Positions 44,569-56,141 of a stretch of 64,000 nucleotides of DNA are shown piece after piece. The notes under the pieces are model-generated. The model was given only the letters and a program-made list of their open reading frames with translations. It was not told the DNA's origin and did not search any database. Position 1 is the stretch's first letter; each line of letters opens with the position of its first letter. Source of the DNA: Bemisia tabaci (lineage: Eukaryota > Arthropoda > Insecta > Hemiptera > Aleyrodidae); NCBI RefSeq assembly GCF_918797505.1, contig NC_092801.1:37502517-37566516 (forward strand). The letters are read 5' to 3'. A program made the translations under genes and the position numbers.

Positions 44569-46576
44569 TCTCTCTAAACAAGAATTAAGCACGATTGAAA
44601 AATAAAAAAAATACCTCATTAGGTCTAGGAGCAATGATTGGTTCATGCAAGGAACAGTATCTCTATTCAAGTCAGTGAGAAAACTTGCTTGAAGAGAACT
44701 GATTAAAGATCACTCTCATGAAATACAAATACAAATTCTGCATACACCATTTTAAAACTTAAGTATCAAGAAAGGTTTACAGAACTGCACAACTTATTAT
44801 AATATCTAGTTCTTGTTAGAATATGAAGTTGGATGGGCATAAGACATTCAATGTAGGTATGCTAAAACTAATTCTCCCTGCAAAGAGCACTAGAGTCGTT
44901 AATAAAATAAAATGTGAGAATATCCTGATCGGTCACAATTGCAGAGAACATGGATGGTGTTGAAACGGAGAATAAAATAAAACACTGACTCACCAGACAA
45001 TTTTTGCGATTGAATCAGAAGGTATGAATTTTCTGCAGAGTTGGATGTGAATCTCTTGAGTACACTACACTTTCTGGTTTGTTTTTCTTTCATTCGCCTT
45101 TCATTAAATAATAGATGCACCACTGATTTTCATTTTAAAAATTATAAGATGAAAGTCCATATGTAGAGGTAACATGCATTTAAGCAACAACTCACTGTGC
45201 GCGCACCTGACAATAATTGCACAATCTTTAAGGTAAGAGCGTAAGCTTAAGTAGTGAGGCTGCAACTATTGGGTGAAATAGATGAATCAACACTGCTAAA
45301 TTTTCAAACAAATACTGAGACTGCAAGATGCGATCAGCTGAGTAATTTGTTTAAAAAGTCATACAGCTATCAATTACTCTTTAAGGAGGAAGATGTTTTG
45401 AGGTTATACCGATGGGCTCATGTATCTCTCTGAATCAGACTCCTATTAAATTCAGGAGAGCAGGTTCATCAAACAAGAAAACTAACTAAAAAGAACAAAG
45501 GGGATTACTGAAAACTGTAGGTGGGTACCTGAGAAACATATGTACTTCAATTGTTAGACAAAATCATTGGAACGAGACAAGCTGGATCTGTGACGTTCGG
45601 TTACGTGAGAAAAGCACACTCTGTAGAACTGATTCGGAAGAAGATAGTCTCCTTTTTGTATAGATACGTTAACATTCTCACTTCGTTACCATGGCTTTGG
45701 AAGAAATAGAAATCACAAATTACAACGAGTGCCGAAGTTGATCCTGGAGGCACAAGGTTGATGAAACAGAGGTGCCTAAATGGACGTTCCTGAGTACTTT
45801 AAGTAACTGATAAGCCATGAGACACACAATTCAGAGTTTCAAATACAAAAACTCAGCACTGTTTTTTAATTATTCAGGGATATGAGAGTTGATTTGAGAT
45901 AAAATGAAGCATTCGACACTGCACAAGCGTGGCTGATAACAAAGGAGGATGATCACAGAGAACAGAATTGATAGACGGTGCACATTTCTCACTCACCCAG
46001 CTCCAGCTGTCCAAATGTTGCCGGCTCGGACCACACGCGGCAAATTCAAATATCATTATACTTATATGCACTTGTGATTGAAATTATTCACTCCATTTCC
46101 ACGATCGGATTCAAAGCCCACGCCACTTGCCACCAAAACACTCACTTGCTCAAAGACGGTTAGAAACCGAACTTTAAATTTGTTCACCCGAACGTTTCCG
46201 ATTTCACCCGAGTGAAAAGCCGAGATGTGCAGTAATGTGAACCGTACCACCGTGGAATTTTTTCCACGGAAAGAACCTCGGTCGAGTAAGCCGCGGCCTC
46301 TCACGGCTCGGTTCGCACTCCCGCACCCTGCGGTTCACATGACCGAGAGTACGGTGCAGGTAACCGTATTACTGCGCACCGTACTCCTCGGTATAAATTA
46401 TTGTACTTTTTTTCTCAGTGAGGGTATCCGGTGTTGCCAAATTGCTGGATCGGCCTCTGTCCATTTTGCGGCGGTGTCAAACTTCTCTCGCACAGAGGCG
46501 ACCACCCGAAAGCTTCACGCTTTCACGCCGACGCTTCATGGACAAGGCCGCTCCTCACCCTGTCCGTTGAGGTGAA

Positions 46577-46830
46577 CTGTCGTACTAAGTAAAAACGTCA
46601 TTTGAGCCATCAGGTGTTGCCAAATTTCCTCCGATAAATCACAAATTTCCAGCAAAATTCGTGAATTTTTCTCTTCTGATTTTTCGGAGGTTTTCGCTCG
46701 TAATTTGACCTAAAAAGTCTAAAAATTTCAAAGAAACATACTTATAACTTTCTTTCTAAAATACATATTTTCTGAGAGTAAATTTGGCAACATTCGAATG
46801 CTCACACGGCGCTTTTGCTTAGCGCGGCAG
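46577..46830. mobile_element. Family A MITE
   Basis: CTGTCGTACTAAGTAAAAAC through GGTGTTGCCAAATTTCC to AAATTTGGCAACATTCGAAT, GCTCACACGGCG and TTGCTTAGCGCGGCAG. Confidence 0.85.
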
Positions 46831-46911
46831 TTTTGGCTCCCGGGGCAAGATTGATCAGTAGCAAATCCAGAAATCGCATCATCTTTCGCCGTGCCTCTTT
46901 TATACCCCGGT

Positions 46912-47075
46912 CAGTGGCGCGGTGTGCTCTGCGATATATCGACTGATCTCCCATTTAAACCTATGGAAAAAGATCGATAAACAGGACGTTCGTAGCAAAC
47001 ACCTTAATAATCGATTCTTTACCATTGCTTCAAATAGGGAGATACCGAAAATCGATCATTCACGCCGCGCCACTA
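46912..47075. mobile_element. Family E hAT-like MITE, perfect 8-bp duplication
   Basis: CAGTGGCGCGGTGTGC to CACGCCGCGCCACTA, flanked by exact ACCCCGGT copies at 46904-46911 and 47076-47083. The core palindrome has diverged somewhat. Confidence 0.9.
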
Positions 47076-47160
47076 ACCCCGGTAACCGAAGAACAGACAG
47101 TGAACCGCCCTCCACCTCTCCCTCTATCTTCAGATGAGAGAGAGGAAGGGATCTTCAATA

Positions 47161-47413
47161 CTGCCGTGCTAAGGAAGAACGCCGTATGAACCTTCAGGCG
47201 TTGCCAAATTTCGATCGATAAAACACGAATTTCCTGGTAAACTTATGAATATTTTTCTTCCAATTTTTCGGATAATATTGTTCCAAATTTCACCTTAAGT
47301 TCCTGAAAATTTTAAGAAAAAATATCCATAGCTTTCCTCAAAAATAGACGTTTAATCGAAGGAAATTTGACAACTCTCAGGTGTTTATACGGCGTTCTTC
47401 CTTAGCACGGCAG
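47161..47413. mobile_element. Family A MITE, close to consensus
   Basis: CTGCCGTGCTAAGGAAGAAC to GTTCTTCCTTAGCACGGCAG with perfect 20-bp ends. AATA on both sides (47157-47160 and 47414-47417) suggests a 4-bp duplication. Confidence 0.9.
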
Positions 47414-47823
47414 AATAGGGCTCATAGACAGAGAAGGAAGATGTCCTAGGTTTGCCATCGAGATTGATTGCGGCAATTCAGGGCCTTGATTATTTACCTC
47501 CCGTCTGCTGATGTTAGATACGTCAAAAGCGTCCGCAGGTGGGGAACCAGATACTTTTGCCGGGGGCGCAGCGAAGTGGTTGATAAGGGCCAAGTGACTG
47601 ATCTCCGTCCCACGGCAATTTGTTGAGGTTCGCGGATCTTGTCTAATCTCGTTCGAGAAACCAAAGTTCAAGGTTTCAGCTAATGCTCGGCAGGAGCAAA
47701 GTTTTGCGGATCTGATATCGAGGATTAAGGAGCCGGGATCCTCGGGAGGCCATCGTAAGTTAATTACGCTGTGAGATGGATTAATTGCTCGCTTTGAAAG
47801 GTCTGACATATTTCTAAGTAACC
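47414..47823. other. Unassigned stretch with a long minus-strand frame
   Basis: A minus-strand frame of 143 codons (47402-47833) spans this interval but runs into the flanking MITEs on both ends and shows no known motif. Probably chance. Confidence 0.35.
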
Positions 47824-48051
47824 ACACTGGCAAAAAAAAAACACATTGGATCTAGAGTCCAGACTCTTAAAACATCGTCAAGAAAAAGTACTCTTGATTC
47901 AATCAGAATCTAGCTTAATTCAAGAACCAAGCCTCTTAATTTAAGCGGATTTCGTTTTGATTCAAGCAAAAATCCGATTGAATCAAGAGTATTTTTTCTT
48001 GTCAATGTTTTCAAGAGTCTGGACTCTAGATCCAATGTGTTTTTTTCTCCG
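47824..48051. mobile_element. Family B MITE, right tip degraded
   Basis: CACTGGCAAAAAAAAAACAC to CCAATGTGTTTTTTTCTCC; all internal mirror blocks are present. Confidence 0.85.
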
Positions 48052-48059
48052 TTGAATGA

Positions 48060-48150
48060 AAACTTGAAGAGAAACACTTGCAAATTGTTTAAGGAATTTG
48101 ATTTGGCAACTTCCGAAAGTTCGTCAGGCGTTTTTTCCCAGTGCGATAGA
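48060..48150. mobile_element. Family A right-half fragment
   Basis: TTTGATTTGGCAACTTCCGA, AAGTTCGTCAGGCG and a degraded CCCAGTGCG end. Confidence 0.5.
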
Positions 48151-49379
48151 GTACATCTTTACTGCATTCGGTGACACTTTTAATGCCCACTACAAGTTAC
48201 GTGTTATAGTAGAGCAAAGTTAATTTTATTTTTCTCTATGATAACCTCTGCTGAATGCACGGTTCCTTAATATCCACCCGTTAAATGCCTTCATAACTTT
48301 TAGAGAGCGTTTAAGTCCACTTCAAAATTGAACATACGAGGGGAAGAAAATTCTCGATCTTTGGTCATCTAGATGTCTCTTATTTAGAGTATTGAGATTT
48401 ACGCAGCAAGACTGAATTAATCCGTAACAACAGGTTTGTCCGTTTTATGACTCCAAACCTCTTGTTAAGCAGAATTTACCGAGGGGAAGTCAATGACAAA
48501 TCGTATTAACAACAGCTTTAAAACGAACAGACCTGTTATACGACAACAGCTTCATTTGTCCTCTTTATTTCCAAATAAAGTTTTCACGAGGAACATGTTC
48601 AGTCCATTTCGCTCAAGGCAAAACTGTCAAATCGTCTTTTCTTAGTCCAAGAACTGAAACAAGGTTGCGAAGTTGACTTTAAAAATTCTATTTTTGCACA
48701 AAAATCGTCGCGCCATTCATGGTAAGTTTGCAACGTTGAGATGCAGTTACGTTTTTTCGACTGAAAGTCGACGGAATGGAAAATTGAAAGGAAGATTTTG
48801 TATGAGGTTCGTACATTTTGCGAAAAGACCAGTTCACTATGAAAAACGAGGGAAAGAAAAACCTGTTTCCTTGATAAACAAATCCACCAGACTAGGGGAA
48901 AAAGATTGGGATCTCCAGGTTGGGTTGGACCTCGCCTCGGCTTTGGGGAGCTCTTCAAGGGACGTTTTCATTAGAGCGCGAGGCGGCGCGGCGCACATGA
49001 CAACGAGTCTTTGGGTGGAGTGGAAGATGAAGTTTTTGACTATAACTGTTAATTTTGATCCTAATTTTGTGATAATTATAAATTTTACACACTGTGTCTG
49101 GAAGGAAAATTTGCGGTAAAATCGATGGTAAATCGACCACCTATAAACTTCTTGGTCCTGTATTAACGAAGAAATTGAACGTTCTAAAGATTCAACCATG
49201 AACTTGTTGAAAAATTCAGTTAGTGCAAAAAGAGGAAATCGTTTCTTGTAGAAAATGGCTCGAAAATCACGATGAACGCATGGGCAAGTCTAAAATATAC
49301 TCCTAACTTTACAGTCCGCATGCAGTCAATATGAGTTTTTTTACGCTTCCCGCTTCGTAAGCGATATCACGCCTGACCG
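48151..49379. other. Unassigned stretch
   Basis: No gene. Frames at 48599-49199 on both strands overlap one another and match nothing I know. Confidence 0.4.
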
Positions 49380-49520
49380 CACTGTGTTTGGCGCAATGCG
49401 TGAAGTATTCATGCAGTCTTGTAGGCGCTATACATTTCGCGCTGCCCGCTGCTGACCGCAGCGACCGCGCTGTCTTTGGCGCAAAGCGTGAAGTATTCAT
49501 GCAGTCTTGTAGGCGCTAAT
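49380..49520. repeat. Short direct repeat (GCGTGAAGTATTCATGCAGT)
   Basis: GCGTGAAGTATTCATGCAGT plus CTTGTAGGCGCTA occurs twice in the same orientation, each preceded by GACCGC and GGCGCAA or GGCGCAAA. Related GCGTGAAGTATCCC sequences lie near 23707. Confidence 0.8.
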
Positions 49521-49725
49521 ATGTGTTACATGCCGACCGCCGCGCCGAGGGTTTCTCCTTTTCATCTCACGTTCTCGTCATCATTGCTCTCTGCGCCGCG
49601 CCGCGCCGTTCCAAATTCCGTGTTCGGTTTCTCTCTTAACGTGACAAATTAAAGGTGCTGTCTATATTGTACCACAGAGGGACGACAAAATTAGAGATAT
49701 ACTCTCAGGAAATGAGAGATTTTAC

Positions 49726-50004
49726 AGGTGGTTAGAGGAAGCGTTCCTTTCATCCCTTGCGCGCCAGGATGCTATACGCAATATTCAGCATGGCCGACGC
49801 CAAACCGCCAAAACACACTTGACGAGTTGTGACTTTATCAACCGGCGTGATAAAATTTACATTATCCTTGCATTGATAAAGCCCATACTGCTTTTTCACG
49901 ATTTGCGCGCGAATTGCGCGAAAGCGTCAGCCATGTTGAATATTATGTAGCATCCTAGTGCGCAAGGGTTGAATGGAACGACTTCTCCTACGAAATGTCC
50001 ACCT
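49726..50004. mobile_element. Palindromic MITE (AGGTGG ends)
   Basis: AGGTGGTTAGAGGAAGCGTT, CATCCCTTGCGCGCCAGGAT and ATTCAGCATGGC on the left are mirrored by GCCATGTTGAATATT, ATCCTAGTGCGCAAGGG and CGAAATGTCCACCT on the right. Confidence 0.8.
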
Positions 50005-50977
50005 GTGCCGTAGTTTGAAGCGGAAAGCTGAAAAAACGCATATATCTCACGCAGATTGTGCACTTAGGAACTTATGACATGCTTTCCCGATGTGCTTCTC
50101 CTGATTTTTGAGCCTCTTTCCACAGAAAACAACCCCTCTTTTTGCTCCAGCTGAAGTTTACAACAGGTCCATTATATATTTTATTATAGGGAGTTTCTGT
50201 AAGATAATTTTGCGGAAGAACCTATGGAGCAACTTCTAAACCTCTGAGTTCTGAACTGACGAATATTTAATCTTTTAAAGTGTCTACAATTTGTCCAACC
50301 GCTCCTATGCTTACATCACTGTGCGGCGCGGTGACGCGCAGACGCAGGTCGCTAAAAGAACAATAGTGGAGGGCGAGGTGGTCGGTGGAGAATCCACCTG
50401 GACAGTGGTCGACGCCAAAAAGATGACATTAGCGACGACAAATGTGCAATTTATCGGGACTTGTTAGCATGTGGTCTGGTCTGCCACAACCGCAGTAGAG
50501 TTTCTTTGCCGAGGAAACGTTGAACATCCTATGTTTCGTCTGAGAGGAGAATCTGGTTGGGTGGTTTCTGTTAAAGATTCCTAAATTCGGACCCCCGCCC
50601 CAACTCCCACCCCCAAAATAACCAGAATAAATGAGTTTTCCCCTTTTTGACATTCTTTTTTTTTTATTAGTCTTTTTTGCTGTTATATATTTCCTCTTTC
50701 GCTCCCTCTTTTCTCTCGTATTTTTCTTTCGTTTACTTTTTCCCTCTTGTTATTCGTATTTTTAACCTTCTTTTTTTCCACCGCAAATATTTTATTTAGG
50801 TTTTTTCTCTTGTACTTTCAAACTTCTGATTCACCGTTTAAAACAAGCTGCCTATTTTATACAATGCTTTTTAATGTCACTATGTGGAAAAATGCATGCG
50901 ATATTGTTGACCAATCTTTTTAAGTACCAACTTTATTGTTCGTGTGCGCCGCCGTAACGGCTTTGCCGACGAGATAA
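50005..50977. other. Unassigned stretch
   Basis: No gene. A CACTGTGCGGCGCGG piece near 50319 resembles the end of the 24938 fold-back element. T-rich tracts lie at 50655-50810. Confidence 0.4.
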
Positions 50978-51233
50978 CTGCCGTGCTAAGCAAGAACGTC
51001 TCATGAACCATCTGACGTTGCCTAATTTCCTAGGAAAAATTACGGATTTTCAGAAGAATTTATAAATATTTCTTCTCTAAATTTTCAGAGGATTTCGATC
51101 GTAATTTGATCAGCTAAAAAATCTGAAAATTTCGAGGAAAAATATTCCCAACTTCCTTATAGAATAAATGTTTTCTGAGAAGAAATTTGGCAACATCCGA
51201 AAGCTTATACGGCGTTTTTACGAAGCGTTGCGG
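50978..51233. mobile_element. Family A MITE
   Basis: CTGCCGTGCTAAGCAAGAAC to AAATTTGGCAACATCCGAAA and GCTTATACGGCG with a degraded right tip. GATA lies on both outer sides. Confidence 0.85.
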
Positions 51234-51750
51234 ATAAGTATCGTATACCGGGACTTGAAAAGATAGCGGGCGTATGATCAGTCACGAGATCTGCAAGATC
51301 ACGGCTTGGACACTCCATTTCACTATAGGGGTATCCGCGATAACGGATCATTATGATCAAAAATACCGAAAGAGGCTAATTGGCTCACCGTAGAAAATAA
51401 TCTCGGTCCAAACCAGGTTGCTCACAATTTTAATCGCAGATATCAAATAGCGAGGGATATCACTAATTTATCGTTTGTAAATGTTTTGCTTTGAAGCCAA
51501 TAAATTCCTCGTTTCACTCATGGAAGAACGTAATTCAATTTCAACATTGCCAGATTTTATCGTGCTAATTACATTTTTACCAGGAGTATTTCTAACTGAA
51601 AATTTCACTAATTTTTCGTCTGATCCCATGCAAAAATCAGACAAATTTTCGACGAAAATTGTGCAGGATTAGTTTCATCAAAAATTGAATTATTTTAGAC
51701 AATTTTGCATCTTTGGAATGGACTTACTTGCTGCGTGCGGGAAAGGACGA
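51234..51750. other. Unassigned stretch
   Basis: No gene or repeat is recognised. Confidence 0.4.
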
Positions 51751-51878
51751 ATTGGACGTATTTCTGCCAAACAGAACTATCTGCATTAAGACATGAGCCC
51801 TGAGACCCTTAAGAATATATGTATAACAGAGCTCACGTCATAATGCACATAGTTCCGTTTGGCAGAAATACGTCCAAC
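51751..51878. mobile_element. 128-bp palindromic MITE (TTGGACGTATTTCTGCC)
   Basis: ATTGGACGTATTTCTGCCAA and CAGAACTATCTGCATTA are mirrored by TAATGCACATAGTTCCG and TTTGGCAGAAATACGTCCAA. A half copy lies at 36801-36870. Confidence 0.85.
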
Positions 51879-51999
51879 TGTGTCTCATAGACTAGAAAAT
51901 AGACCAACATTAGACAAGACAAGCCTTCTGAGAATGGAAATCGTCTCCCATGGGGTGGATCGCGTAACAGTCAAGAGGCGTACCTCTAGTACTTGATAA

Positions 52000-52066
52000 T
52001 TTCAAAGAAAAATGCCCAATTTGGCAACGTTCAAGTGCTTATACGACGTTTTTCCTTAGCACGGCC
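52000..52066. mobile_element. Family A right end
   Basis: CAATTTGGCAACGTTCAAGT, GCTTATACGACG and TTTTTCCTTAGCACGGC. Confidence 0.7.
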
Positions 52067-53294
52067 GTTAACGCGCCCGGCGAAAGTGCATTTCGCCTCG
52101 GGCGTCGGGAAAATTTGCATGAGGACGGGGATAATTCAGCTCAATTTGCGTCATTTTCACTTTTAGCGGCTCTGGTGCTTGCACTAGAGCTGCTATTCCG
52201 GACGGTCCCAGCTGGGGAGTATCAATGCAGCATGTTACATTGTAGAGACCGCGCGTTGGTTGATGGGAATCGGCGCCATTTTCGGCTATGTTCCTTGTCA
52301 TGACTTTATTTTATTGCATACTGTTTTATTGTTAGTCAATGCTATGTTGTGTATTGTATTTTTGGAATCATGGTGATACAGTCAACAATTCAAAACTTGT
52401 TTGTGCTTTTATCTCGTGATGGAAAAAATGTACTTTACGTTCAAAATTTGAAAATTTGAATTTTAAAGTTTTCGCGGTTAAGGAAGCTTTAACCACTGGG
52501 TTGGAGCTTCCTAGTCATTTACTCGATATCAGCTGATAGCAAACAAAGGTTACCAGGGAAACCGTAAACGTCTAACAACTATCGTGGCCATTGGGGCGAT
52601 TATTGAAATGATATCGACTTTATGTCGCCGCTTACGACAGGACATAGCCCTATCTTAACTGTGTAATATATCGCAATTCGATATTGTTTTGATTTTTAAA
52701 AGGAGCAATTCATTCATACAGTTCCGATTAGTTTTGGCGAACGGGCCCTTAGCCTGCTTAGTACGTATAATCCCAAAACGCAGGAAAATAGATTGTAGGA
52801 AAATATTTGCATCGGAAAATCGTAACAATTTTCCCCTAGATGTCTTCCATTCCGGGTACATATTTATTGAAAACGGCGACTTTTTCAACAGTCCTATTTT
52901 TATCTACAACATCTAAGTGGCCCTTCATAATCATTTAATTTTGGCCCCTGGCCAGAAAAAGGTTCGGAAATTGCAGTGATTTTGCCGAAAATGCTGAAGT
53001 AAGTAAATTTGGGCATTTTTTTTCCTTCTTCAAACTCTGTGGAGAAGCACTTCTCCTCCAGTACATCTATTTTTTTACTTATCTCTCGCAAGGTACATTT
53101 ACAGAAGGTGTGTTCCAGTATTAACAGTTCAGATTCGTTGTTTTTTTATTATAACGCTTATTTCGGAAAGCAATTATTACATTGTTCAATTCTACTGACT
53201 TTCAACACTCGATTATACTCCCGGCAAATTCTGCAGCAGCGTTTCAAATGTTGACTCTAATGCTTCCAACAGCCATCCGATGTCTAAGAGTTTA
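52067..53294. other. Unassigned stretch
   Basis: GC-rich to about 52300, then AT-rich. No gene is recognised. Confidence 0.4.
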
Positions 53295-53805
53295 TTCCTA
53301 GATTTAGGGATTTTCCGGAATTTCCAGGGATTTAGGGATTTTTCAGGAAATCTAGGGATTTTTTTTTGATGAGGTAAAGTTACCAAAAATCAACTTTTTA
53401 ACCTCAATTCTAGCTTCGACAATCGAAAACATTTTTTCATCTATATTTTGTAGGCCTTTTTGGCAACACTATTTTCCCCGCAAATAAGCCGGAAATTAAA
53501 ACGATTGCGTCCTTCGATGTACTTGACATTCAACTGCATTCAACCTGTTAATAATAAGAAATCAACTAATATTCTTTCATTTTATTGGTCTGGATTAGCA
53601 CTGCTTTCAGAGAGCGCCAAAATTCAAACGAGCCAATCAGATTTAAATATTGCAAATCGCTACATCGAATGACATCATGATTCTTCATAAAAAAATGGCG
53701 CTTTTTGCAAAATCTAGGGATTTTTTAAGTATATTTGAGCAAATCTGGGGATTTAGGGATTTTTAGCGAAATCTAGGCATTTTTTTTCTTCCCCGCTAGG
53801 GATTT
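53295..53805. repeat. Two clusters of TAGGGATTT motifs
   Basis: About ten copies of (C)TAGGGATTTTT or GGGATTT variants fall in two groups, 53295-53370 and 53705-53805, in the same orientation and separated by about 340 bp with none. No ORF; family unknown. Confidence 0.65.
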
Positions 53806-53954
53806 AATATCGGAAGACTGGCTTCCAGTATCGTAGCGTTGATCGTCGCTGATGTCGAAATGGAACCTAATGCCGGACTTACTGTAACACCTCCATTCCT
53901 CAATTCCGGTGAGGAATACGTCTCTACCCTTAACTCAATATAAATATACAAATT

Positions 53955-54106
53955 GATAAGTGAGTGCTTTAGTCTCCTGAAAACAGAATTGCGAAACTTA
54001 AAATTGGAGAAAAATGATGAGTAAATGAAAAAATGGAACCAATTGATGGGATATGTCGCATGCCATTCTGACACAAAATATGGCGTCTATCGAATCACCT
54101 TAACTA
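53955..54106. mobile_element. Family F right half
   Basis: GATAAGTGAGTGCTTTAGTC, TCCTGAAAACAGAATTGCG, CATTCTGACACAAAATATGG and ATCGAATCACCTTAA match the right arm of family F and end at TTAA. Confidence 0.8.
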
Positions 54107-54666
54107 AATAAAATAACCAAATTTTCAACTCTCAAACTATCAACTATCAACTATCAAAATTCAAACTATCAAAATTTCCAACAATGACAAAAATGATTGT
54201 AATATACCTATAATGTAATGAAATATACACGCTCTAATCATTTAATTTGTATTACCTTTATGTTATGTACCTACATGTTATACTATTTTTATAATAAATT
54301 TTGCCAACATGCTTTTCAATTCAGTCTACAACATTTCATTCCGACGTGGCAATAATGATTTATAATGCCCCTAAACATTAAAATGAATTACAATAGTAAT
54401 GCCGCATTATAATGTCGTATTATACATCGCAACGATTCATGTCCTACTGATTATTGATTATTGTAAGATGAATTCTGTTTTCTCTGATTGTATGTTTCAT
54501 ACGTGCGAAGCAAGTACGGGTCACTAGAAACGTGGTTCGTACGGGTGGCTGATGAAATTGATCTTCGAATACCTTTTGATGAGCTAGGGAAATGGAACCA
54601 TCTGCATCTCATGGACAATAAATAGTTGCCGTAATTAAGGTCATCCCGTGATTAAGGTGCCGTGAT
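54107..54666. other. Unassigned AT-rich stretch
   Basis: A short CAACTATCAAA-type repeat lies at 54120-54180. No gene. Confidence 0.4.
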
Positions 54667-54936
54667 TTAAGTCATAAATTCTTCATCTAATTCTTGATTC
54701 ATCTCCAAAATGTCTGCTAAAGCTTTCATGCGCTTCTCCTCGTATGCATGAATGAGCAAATTGGGTATCGAACAAGCGGACACTTTTTGAAAATTTAGAT
54801 GATTCTGGACAATATCGTACAGAAGTCCACGAGCTGCAGATAGAACCATTACCTCTAGCTCATCAAAAGTTATTCGAAGATCATTCAACAACCTCTTTGA
54901 CAAGTTGCAAAAACTTTTCGTTAACAATGGTGTCAC
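54667..54936 (-). pseudogene. Mariner-type transposase fragment
   Basis: An 89-codon open frame. The order RITFDELE, then a helix and NFQKVSAC, then IPNLLIHAYEEKRMKALADILEMNQ and ELDEEFM follows the second helix-turn-helix and linker of mariner transposases, where a KVSA or KVCA motif, a ten-residue turn and an R-M/V block precede the first catalytic aspartate. The catalytic domain is missing after 54667 and the N-terminus is absent. It is not the same region of protein as in the 6824 element, so I cannot say whether they are the same family. Confidence 0.65.
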
Positions 54937-55959
54937 ACGGTACTAGGAATATTTACTATTTAACGAACCTTATATTTCCCTGACTCAGTCCTAAATTATA
55001 GAAGTATGCGTTACTTTTCCAGCAATCCAAAAAAACAATTATACAAAAAACCAATACCTACACTTTCAGATATAAAAATGCAAATTTTTTGCAGCCTCGC
55101 TAAACGACTTATCAACCAGAGATTTTTTAGGAAGCGGACCTCCAAAGAGCTTTCAAAATTAAAAGTATACAACAAGTGATAATGCCATGTATTCGCCATA
55201 TCAAAGCCCAATACACATTTATACACCGGCTACGTAAATCTGCTAAGTTACAAAACATGAATCGACAGTTGTCGGATTGTACATCAATGACAAAATGTGT
55301 CTAGGCCCTCATTCTTGACTACAACTACTGCCCCCAGAGCCGCTCTCCGACGCCAATGCGTTGGAGCTTCCTGCTTGTTTTTATCTCTTTTCGCGGTGTT
55401 GCCGTGGGCGCGCGGCTAAGTACCGTCCTGCCAAAATGTCAACGGCCCGGCCTTGCCTTCCCGCACCCCGTAATTAAAATCACAGGCACCCGCCCGCGGA
55501 AGGCCCCAGCACCACTTTCTTCCATCCTCGAAATTCCGTTAGGTGACTCCGGCTTACACCCGACGCGCGTAATTCGTATAATTTCCCTTGATATCCAAAC
55601 TCCGGGCGTTAAGGAGTTATTCCGTCTGTCATAACAGTCTGACGCGCGCATAATTTATCGCCTCTTATCAGTGCCCTTGTTGCCAGCTGGAGCAACCGAT
55701 TTATATATTTCTCTTGAAGATCAAACTTTCAATTCGTTGCTTTGATGAAAATCAATGCCACAGAGGACTGAAACCAAAGAAAAAATGTGTTGCTTTATGC
55801 AATGCAAATGCAACAAAGGGTTAATGCAAAGGAGGAATGGTAGCTCTTGATCTAATGTGCAGAAGTGTTTCGCACGATGAATTCTTGCAACATTCACCAG
55901 ATTTTCCCTCTCATTTGGACTGCACTTAATTTTTTTGAGAAAACGACAATATGAATGAA
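54937..55959. other. Unassigned stretch
   Basis: GC-rich between 55320 and 55640, where frames on both strands are open but unrecognised. No gene called. Confidence 0.4.
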
Positions 55960-56141
55960 CACTGAAAAAAAGATTGGTACAATTTACCATTCCTTCACGC
56001 TGTATTTCACACAGCGTCAATGCAGAGTCAATTCTGCCAGAGGAAAAGTAAATGTTACCATAAACTGGTACAGGTAACCATCCCTCTGACAGAATTGACT
56101 TGAAGGAATAGTGCATTCTACCAATCTTTGTTTTATAAGTG
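55960..56141. mobile_element. CACTGAAAAAAAG MITE, AA target duplication
   Basis: CACTGAAAAAAAGATTGGTA is mirrored by TACCAATCTTTG and a degraded AAGTG end. Inner arms are GTCAATTCTGCCAGAGG and CCTCTGACAGAATTGAC. AA lies on both sides (55958-55959 and 56142-56143). Confidence 0.75.

Larger units (their letters stand above)
43113..46420. mobile_element. 3.3-kb element with CACTGAGAAAAAAAGTAC ends
   Basis: Left terminus CACTGAGAAAAAAAGTAC, right terminus GTACTTTTTTTCTCAGTG, and AG on both sides (43111-43112 and 46421-46422). The terminal 200-290 bp on each side are rich in CGGTACCGA-like motifs. The interior contains a hairpin (43571-43660), a palindromic MITE (44107-44568) and about 1.6 kb of non-repeated sequence (44569-46190), with no transposase recognised. 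The boundaries are supported by the split family H palindrome. Confidence 0.8.
42991..46453. mobile_element. Family H palindrome split by a 3.3-kb insertion
   Basis: The left piece (42991-43112) begins GGCGGATCCAGCAAATTGCG and runs through TTTCTCCATTTAAACCTATA to ATAGGTTTAAATGGAG. The right piece (46421-46453) is AGGGTATCCGGTGTTGCCAA and ATTGCTGGATCGG, which continues the right arm and closes the palindrome. The intervening 43113-46420 is therefore an insertion. Confidence 0.8.

Noticed and set aside
47402..47833. 143-codon minus-strand frame
   Set aside because: Both ends run into MITEs (family A and family B) and no family motif is visible.
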